Shown one piece after another: positions 58,871 to 64,000 of a stretch of DNA of 64,000 bases. The stretch comes from Ectobacillus sp. JY-23 (lineage in GTDB: Bacteria > Bacillota > Bacilli > Bacillales > Bacillaceae_G), in the NCBI RefSeq assembly GCF_023022965.1, contig NZ_CP095462.1, positions 3,824,001-3,888,000 of the forward strand, written 5' to 3'. The stretch's first letter is position 1; each line of letters starts with the position of its first letter. Position numbers and translations under genes: made by a program. The notes under the pieces are model-generated. The model searched no databases. It saw nothing but the letters and a program-made list of their open reading frames with translations, and was not told the DNA's origin.

Positions 58871-61800
58871 ATGAATAAACGAAAAGGACTTCCATATAAA
58901 GTCTTGACTATGGCTACATTGACTACCATGTTGTTTACGACACCAGGATTTGCGGAAGAAGCGCCGAGCGTAGAGCAAATCGTGAAGCAGGGACAACGTA
59001 TTTTTTTAGATGAGCAAAGAGAGGCAGCTGAAGGTGCGGCAGATGAACTTGGCTACCAAGAGCTAGCAAAGGATGGATTGACAAAGCCGTACCAGCCAAA
59101 TGAAAAGGTGCGCATTATCGTCGAGGTAGAGCAACCGACCGCTGTGACAAAAACTGTCGCAAGTAAAAAGGGACAAATGAAACAAGTACAAGATGAGGTT
59201 ATTGCGAAAATCGGCAAAACAAAAGCGGCGGTCAAAGTTAAGCACCGTTTTTATGAAGGGTTTAATGGTTTTAGCATGGAGACAGAATTCCGTAACATCA
59301 AAGACATCAAGGTTGCCCCGGGCGTAAAGCAAGTTCATATCGCAAGAGTATTCCAACCATCTATGGGCGCAAGTAAGGAACTGGTGCAAGCTCAACAAGT
59401 ATGGGAGCGTCATGGCTATGAAGGAGAAGGACTGCTTGTGGCCGTCATCGATTCCGGTATCGACTATACGCATCAGGATATGACATTAACATCGGGAGGT
59501 AAGGACAAACAAAAGTGGAGGCAGGAAAATATCGATAGAAAACTTGCCGAAACCGACATACAGGATACATGGTTCAGTGATAAAGTGCCAACAGGATATG
59601 ATTGGGCAGACAATGACGCCGATGTAATCCCGCGCGGAACATCTAGCAATCCGCATGGTATGCATGTGGCAGGAACTGTAGGGGCGAACGGCGATGAAGT
59701 CAATGACGGTGTAAAAGGTATAGCACCTGGCGTGCAGCTACTGGCGGAAAAAGTATTTTCTGATAAGGGCGGTGGTGCTTACGAAGACGATATCATTGCT
59801 GGTATTGAGCATGCGGTTACGATGGGCGCTGATGTCATTAATATGAGTCTAGGAACAGACGCGGGCTTTGTAGGAGAAGCGTATGATCCTACACAAAAAG
59901 TAATTCGTGAAGCGACCGAGAGAGGTGCACTTGTTGTCGTGGCTGGCGGGAACTCCGCTTATAGCACCAAAAACAACATCATGCCTGCTTCCGCACAGCC
60001 ATATGCAGAAAATCCAGACATTAGTACAGTCGGAGAACCTGGTGTAGGACCATACGCTTTGTCGGTCGCATCCTATGAAAATACGAAAATGCACATGAAT
60101 ACCCTGCAAGAGGAAAACGGCTTGCAGTTGCCGTATCAAGATCAAACACAATACAACTTTAAGCTTTCTAGCGCGTTGTCATTGGGTGAGAGCTATGAAA
60201 TGGTATATGTTGGAGAAGGAAGAACGGCGGATTTTGTGGGAAAGGATGTAGCTGGTAAAGTCGTGGTAGCTAAACCAAACCAGCTGTATGCAACGTATGC
60301 GTACGTGCAAAATGAAGCAAAAAAGAAGGGAGCTAAAGCGGTTATTATTGTACCGCCTGCAGGCACGGCTGATTTTCCCTACTTGTTTTTCAGTCCATAC
60401 TTCCTTCCAGCAGTTACAACAAGCAAAGCTGCGGGGGATGCATTAATCGCAAAACTAACTAGCGGTCAGATTGTAAAAATGAAGCTCTCAAAAGGAATAT
60501 GGATCCAAAATCCGGATAAAGACACCATGTCTGATTTTTCATCAATTGGGGCGCCACACACACTCGACTTCAAACCTGAAATTTCGGCACCAGGCGGCAA
60601 TATTTATTCCACCGTACCTGGTAACCAGTATGAAATTATGAGCGGTACATCAATGGCGACGCCGCATGTCGCTGGCGGAGCTGCATTGCTGTTGCAGGCA
60701 CTTTATGAGAAAGGGCTTCCACATGGAAAAGATGCGGCATTGAAGGCAAAAATCGCGCTGATGAACACAGCAAAGGTTGTACAAGATCCGCGAACGCATC
60801 ATGCAGTACCATATTCGCCACGTGTACAAGGATCGGGATTAATGCAAATTCAAAACGCCATCCAAACGCCTGTACTTGTGACTAACAGCGATGCGCCACT
60901 TGAGAAAGCGGGAGCTGTTGCGTTGAAGGAAATAACAAGCGTGAACAATAAATTCAGACTCGATGTGGAGGCGCTCGAAAACCTTGATGTCAAAGATGTA
61001 GAGTATGAAGTATATGTAGATTTATTGACTGATGAAAAAGAAATAAAAGAGTTTGATTTAGACAATGATGGAGAACTCGACTCCAAACAATATTTAACGA
61101 CGAAAAGTCAGCGTATAAAGGGTGCATATGTATTTGTAAATGAACAGAAGGTCACAGACACACAAGGAGCAACATTCAAAATCAAGCCCGGTCAGAAGAA
61201 GAAGCTAGATGTCGCATTTTTATTACCTGCAAATTTGAAAAAAGGTACGTTCGTTGAAGGATACGTACGTCTCGTGCCAACAGGTAAAAATAGCGACAAA
61301 GCAGTTCCATTGACAGTTCCATATATGGGGTATTATGGGAAATGGGATGAACCAAAAAATATTGATCCAGCTGCGTGGGAGAAAGATGCTTTCTTAGGAT
61401 ACACTGCTCTTTGGAATGACGAAGGAGCACGGTTCCCAATGGGATACAACCCAATCTCTGGTACATTCAACATAGAACGCATCGTACTATCGCCGAATGC
61501 CGTAGTACCGGGAGCCTTTTCTACATTCACTTCACTTCGTAACTTACAAAAAACAGAAATGTACGTAGAAAATGACAAAGGAGAGTTGGTGCAATATCTG
61601 GGCGACTTTAGCGAATATACAGGACAGCCGTGGAAGTTCCGAAAAAATATTATGGTGTATCGCAACTATATGAATCAGGGTTATTTATGGAACATGAGAG
61701 ACCAAAATGGACAGTTCGTCAAAGATGGTAACTATCAATATGTCATTAAAACAACTCTAGATTATCCAGGAGCGAAGCCACAGGAAGTCAAAATGCCGAT

Positions 61801-62365
61801 TAAGATCGATTCCGTAGCACCAGTGGTATCTGACATCCGCGTACAGCCGAAAGACGGGCAATACGAAATCTCTTTCACAGCGAAGGATAACGAAAACGGA
61901 AGCGGCTATAATGGTGCAGTTATCTGGTATAACGGTAAATATAAAGCCTTACAGGAAGGACAAACATCCACACTTGTAAAAGAGGAACCAAAGAGCGTCG
62001 TTGTTATGGGTGTCGATTATGCACTGAACCAAAGCTACACGATATGGGGTGATCCATCATATATTACCGCAGATATGTTCGTCAGCTACTTTAGTGTGTC
62101 TCCGAGTCAAAACATCAATGCGAGTAAACCAGCGCGCGTGAATGGATTTGCTAACAATCGTGTAGATTGGGCTGTCAATGTAAGGGATGCAAGCGGAAAT
62201 GTGGTAGATAGTATGACTATCCAAAACGAGCATGAAATCCATCTGGAGTGGAAGCCAGAAGCGAATCTGCCAAGCGGCACATACACAATATCGGCAGATG
62301 TGACCAATAAGCAAGGATTCAAAGTAACAACACAAGCAAAAACAGTAACAGTTTTGCAGCCGTAA
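58871..62365 (+). CDS. Secreted subtilase (S8), large multi-domain
   Basis: A 1164-residue exported protease. Signal peptide: MNKRKGLPYK, hydrophobic core, cleavage near GFA-EEA. Propeptide region about 60-150. S8 catalytic residues are Asp194 (VIDSGID), His262 in HGMHVAG and Ser594 (MSGTSMATPHVAG). A PA-like insert lies near 440-540 (GKVVVAKPNQL). The C-terminal 480 residues contain beta-sandwich modules, including DLDNDGELDSKQ, a calcium-binding-like loop, and a DUF/Fn3 tail ending VTVLQP. It lacks the dockerin of its neighbour. An in-frame ATG two codons earlier is possible; the chosen one is better spaced from AAGGG. It resembles streptococcal C5a-peptidase-type lactocepins in layout. Confidence 0.9.
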   Translation: MNKRKGLPYKVLTMATLTTMLFTTPGFAEEAPSVEQIVKQGQRIFLDEQREAAEGAADELGYQELAKDGLTKPYQPNEKVRIIVEVEQPTAVTKTVASKKGQMKQVQDEVIAKIGKTKAAVKVKHRFYEGFNGFSMETEFRNIKDIKVAPGVKQVHIARVFQPSMGASKELVQAQQVWERHGYEGEGLLVAVIDSGIDYTHQDMTLTSGGKDKQKWRQENIDRKLAETDIQDTWFSDKVPTGYDWADNDADVIPRGTSSNPHGMHVAGTVGANGDEVNDGVKGIAPGVQLLAEKVFSDKGGGAYEDDIIAGIEHAVTMGADVINMSLGTDAGFVGEAYDPTQKVIREATERGALVVVAGGNSAYSTKNNIMPASAQPYAENPDISTVGEPGVGPYALSVASYENTKMHMNTLQEENGLQLPYQDQTQYNFKLSSALSLGESYEMVYVGEGRTADFVGKDVAGKVVVAKPNQLYATYAYVQNEAKKKGAKAVIIVPPAGTADFPYLFFSPYFLPAVTTSKAAGDALIAKLTSGQIVKMKLSKGIWIQNPDKDTMSDFSSIGAPHTLDFKPEISAPGGNIYSTVPGNQYEIMSGTSMATPHVAGGAALLLQALYEKGLPHGKDAALKAKIALMNTAKVVQDPRTHHAVPYSPRVQGSGLMQIQNAIQTPVLVTNSDAPLEKAGAVALKEITSVNNKFRLDVEALENLDVKDVEYEVYVDLLTDEKEIKEFDLDNDGELDSKQYLTTKSQRIKGAYVFVNEQKVTDTQGATFKIKPGQKKKLDVAFLLPANLKKGTFVEGYVRLVPTGKNSDKAVPLTVPYMGYYGKWDEPKNIDPAAWEKDAFLGYTALWNDEGARFPMGYNPISGTFNIERIVLSPNAVVPGAFSTFTSLRNLQKTEMYVENDKGELVQYLGDFSEYTGQPWKFRKNIMVYRNYMNQGYLWNMRDQNGQFVKDGNYQYVIKTTLDYPGAKPQEVKMPIKIDSVAPVVSDIRVQPKDGQYEISFTAKDNENGSGYNGAVIWYNGKYKALQEGQTSTLVKEEPKSVVVMGVDYALNQSYTIWGDPSYITADMFVSYFSVSPSQNINASKPARVNGFANNRVDWAVNVRDASGNVVDSMTIQNEHEIHLEWKPEANLPSGTYTISADVTNKQGFKVTTQAKTVTVLQP

Positions 62366-62467
62366 AAGAGGCTATGATTCAATTTTCATAACATACAAGA
62401 CTCATAGCCATATAAAACTAGCACATTTCACAGCTCATCATCTCACTAGCGGAAGGAAGAAAACAAC

Positions 62468-64000
62468 ATGAAAAAGAAATTCATGAAAAAAGCGACAACT
62501 CTAGCATTAGGCGTAGGTTTGGTTTCTACAGGTCTATCAGCTCCATATGTTAATCTGCCAACAGCAGTTCATGCTACAGCACCAGCAAGCACAGAAGCGA
62601 TTTTAGCTAAACTGACGCCTGAGCAAAGAGAAGCACTTGCCAAATTGTCGACGGATGTCCAAACAGGCCTTTTCTTACAGCAGGATGTAAATTTGGAAAG
62701 TGAGAGCAACGTTTCGATCATTGTCGCATTTAAGCAAAAGCCTGAAAAGATGGCGGTATTAGAGGCTGCTCTCCGAGGTGAAAGCTTATCCGCTGCAAAA
62801 GCAAAAAGCAATGTGGACGCTGATCATGCAACATTTAAGAGCGACTTGACTCGTATATTTAAAGAAAAAGAAGATGCCTATAAGGTAAAACGTGTCTATA
62901 AGCATGCATTTAACGGTGTTGCGCTTGAAGTACCTGCCAATAAAATTCAAGATGTGCTGAAATCAGATGCGGTACAAGCCATTTATAGCGATGTAACTGT
63001 AAAAGCAGAACCGCCGGTACAGACAGACGAGGCTTCTACAGAAGCACAAGGGCAGGGTATGGCAGATGAACGCGCATTTTTGAATGTCGATCAATTGCAT
63101 AAGGAAGGTTACACAGGAAAGGGAATCAAGGTTGCAGTTCTTGATACAGGAATTGATTACAATCATCCGGATTTAAAAGCTGCGTATAAAGGTGGCTATG
63201 ATTTCGTTCATAATGACAATGATCCGATGGAAACCACATATGAAGACTGGATCAAAGCTGGAAAACCTGGCGCGAACGCATCTAGCTACGTCACAGATCA
63301 TGGAACGCATGTCGCAGGCACAATTGCGGGTCAAGGTGCAAATAACAGCCCATACGCGACAAAAGGTATCGCACCGGACGCAGAACTATACGCATATCGT
63401 GTATTAGGTCCGGGTGGCAGCGGTTCTTCCGAGGGTATCATTGCTGCGATCGACAAAGCGGTAGCAGAAGATATGGATGTAATGAATCTTTCCTTGGGGG
63501 CAAGCTATAATGATCCGATGTATCCAACGAGTATTGCTATTAACAACGCAGTTCTCAGCGGTGTAGCAGCTATTGTAGCGGCAGGAAACGATGGCAATAA
63601 AATGTATACATTGGGCTCTCCAGGTACGGCTTCCTTGGCATTGACGGTAGGGGCAAGTGACGTAGCGATGAAGATTTCTACAATGAAAGGGAATTTGGAT
63701 GTTTTTAAATCAGATATGCGTTTATTGGCAAGAGGCTTTACTGATGACCTTTCTACTTTTTTAAACAAAACATTTGAAATCGTGAACATTGCTGGATATG
63801 GACAAGCAAGCAACTATAAAAACATAAATGTAAAAGGAAAAGTTGTCCTTGTCCCGCGTGGCACGAACAATTTGAACGATAAAATTTTACAAGCCAAAAT
63901 CAATGGCGCGGCTGCTATCTTAATTTATAACAACAATGCAGCTGAGGGACACATGCCATTTTACTTGGCTGAAGGATCGGACTTTATTCCTGCATTTAAT
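62468..64000 (+). CDS. Secreted subtilase (S8, Vpr-like), 3' end outside the window
   Basis: An open frame of 511 codons that runs to the window edge. Signal peptide MKKKFMKKATTLALGVGL with cleavage near VHA-TAP; I9-like propeptide (about 65-170, FNGVALEVPA); S8 domain with Asp226 (VLDTGID), His278 (HGTHVAG) and the oxyanion region IVAAGNDGN. The PA insert begins near 450 (GKVVLVPRGTNN). The catalytic Ser lies beyond the window. It is closely similar to the first subtilase of the cluster (for example DYNHPDLK, DNDPMETTYEDW), so the two are paralogues from duplication, with the more divergent protease between them. GGAAGGA precedes the ATG. Confidence 0.9.
   Translation, partial: MKKKFMKKATTLALGVGLVSTGLSAPYVNLPTAVHATAPASTEAILAKLTPEQREALAKLSTDVQTGLFLQQDVNLESESNVSIIVAFKQKPEKMAVLEAALRGESLSAAKAKSNVDADHATFKSDLTRIFKEKEDAYKVKRVYKHAFNGVALEVPANKIQDVLKSDAVQAIYSDVTVKAEPPVQTDEASTEAQGQGMADERAFLNVDQLHKEGYTGKGIKVAVLDTGIDYNHPDLKAAYKGGYDFVHNDNDPMETTYEDWIKAGKPGANASSYVTDHGTHVAGTIAGQGANNSPYATKGIAPDAELYAYRVLGPGGSGSSEGIIAAIDKAVAEDMDVMNLSLGASYNDPMYPTSIAINNAVLSGVAAIVAAGNDGNKMYTLGSPGTASLALTVGASDVAMKISTMKGNLDVFKSDMRLLARGFTDDLSTFLNKTFEIVNIAGYGQASNYKNINVKGKVVLVPRGTNNLNDKILQAKINGAAAILIYNNNAAEGHMPFYLAEGSDFIPAFN

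Overview
The window looks like a chromosomal segment of a spore-former-type member of the Bacillaceae (Bacillus sensu lato), probably not far from the Bacillus cereus clade. The evidence is strong AAGGAGG-type ribosome binding sites, frequent TTG and GTG starts, compact A/T-tailed terminators, Bacillus-type paralogues (odhAB, a YdgG/YdgH-like MarR/MMPL pair, YczE, DUF1292 and DUF3870 proteins) and a 74-kDa B. cereus-like chitinase. No rRNA, tRNA, CRISPR array, complete insertion sequence or prophage was seen.

Layout. 1-7.6 kb: cell-wall turnover and recycling (end of anmK, a PTS IIA, a MupG-like 6-phospho-muramidase, a BadF/MurK-like sugar kinase, an L-Ala-D/L-Glu epimerase, a secreted amidase), with several small proteins and a catalytically degenerate alpha/beta hydrolase. 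7.7-11.4 kb: accessory genes, an AraC regulator translationally coupled to a broken VOC gene, a frameshifted DUF4352 gene and a 53-bp tandem repeat array. 11.4-14.9 kb: a four-gene NAD salvage operon (NrtR-type Nudix regulator, nicotinamidase-like, pncB, NadD-like). 15.1-18.3 kb: MarR/MFS efflux pair and small membrane proteins. 18.5-20.6 kb: secreted chitinase next to a MITE-like element. 20.8-26.4 kb: two unknown genes, an HxlR relic, a second 53-bp repeat array, an SF1 helicase and a fatty acid hydroxylase with a FadR-type GntR regulator.

26.6-35.3 kb is the most unusual stretch: a chemoreceptor, a WYL regulator, a membrane protein with a Ser/Cys/Gly tail, a PLD-like protein, and a 1055-residue protein joining a dynamin-like GTPase to a right-handed beta-helix, followed by a holin-like protein. 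35.4-39.1 kb is a MarR/MMPL drug or lipid efflux pair with two tandem operators. 39.2-44.1 kb holds a methyltransferase and odhAB of the TCA cycle. 44.7-54.4 kb holds a two-component system, GNAT and DinB-like proteins, a YczE-type membrane protein, an M15 peptidase and a heterodimeric ABC exporter. 54.7 kb to the end holds three tandem, secreted, multi-domain subtilases; the first carries a cohesin-like domain plus a dockerin.

Main points for follow-up: (1) a gammaproteobacterial-style FadR with two TGGTnnGACCA operators; (2) the dynamin/beta-helix fusion and its neighbours; (3) two arrays of the same 53-bp hairpin-forming repeat about 11.7 kb apart, each beside decayed genes; (4) cohesin and dockerin in one Bacillus-type protease; (5) two probable non-AUG (CTG, ATT) starts with ideally spaced Shine-Dalgarno sequences. 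Functional calls rest on motif recognition from the sequence alone; no database search was run.
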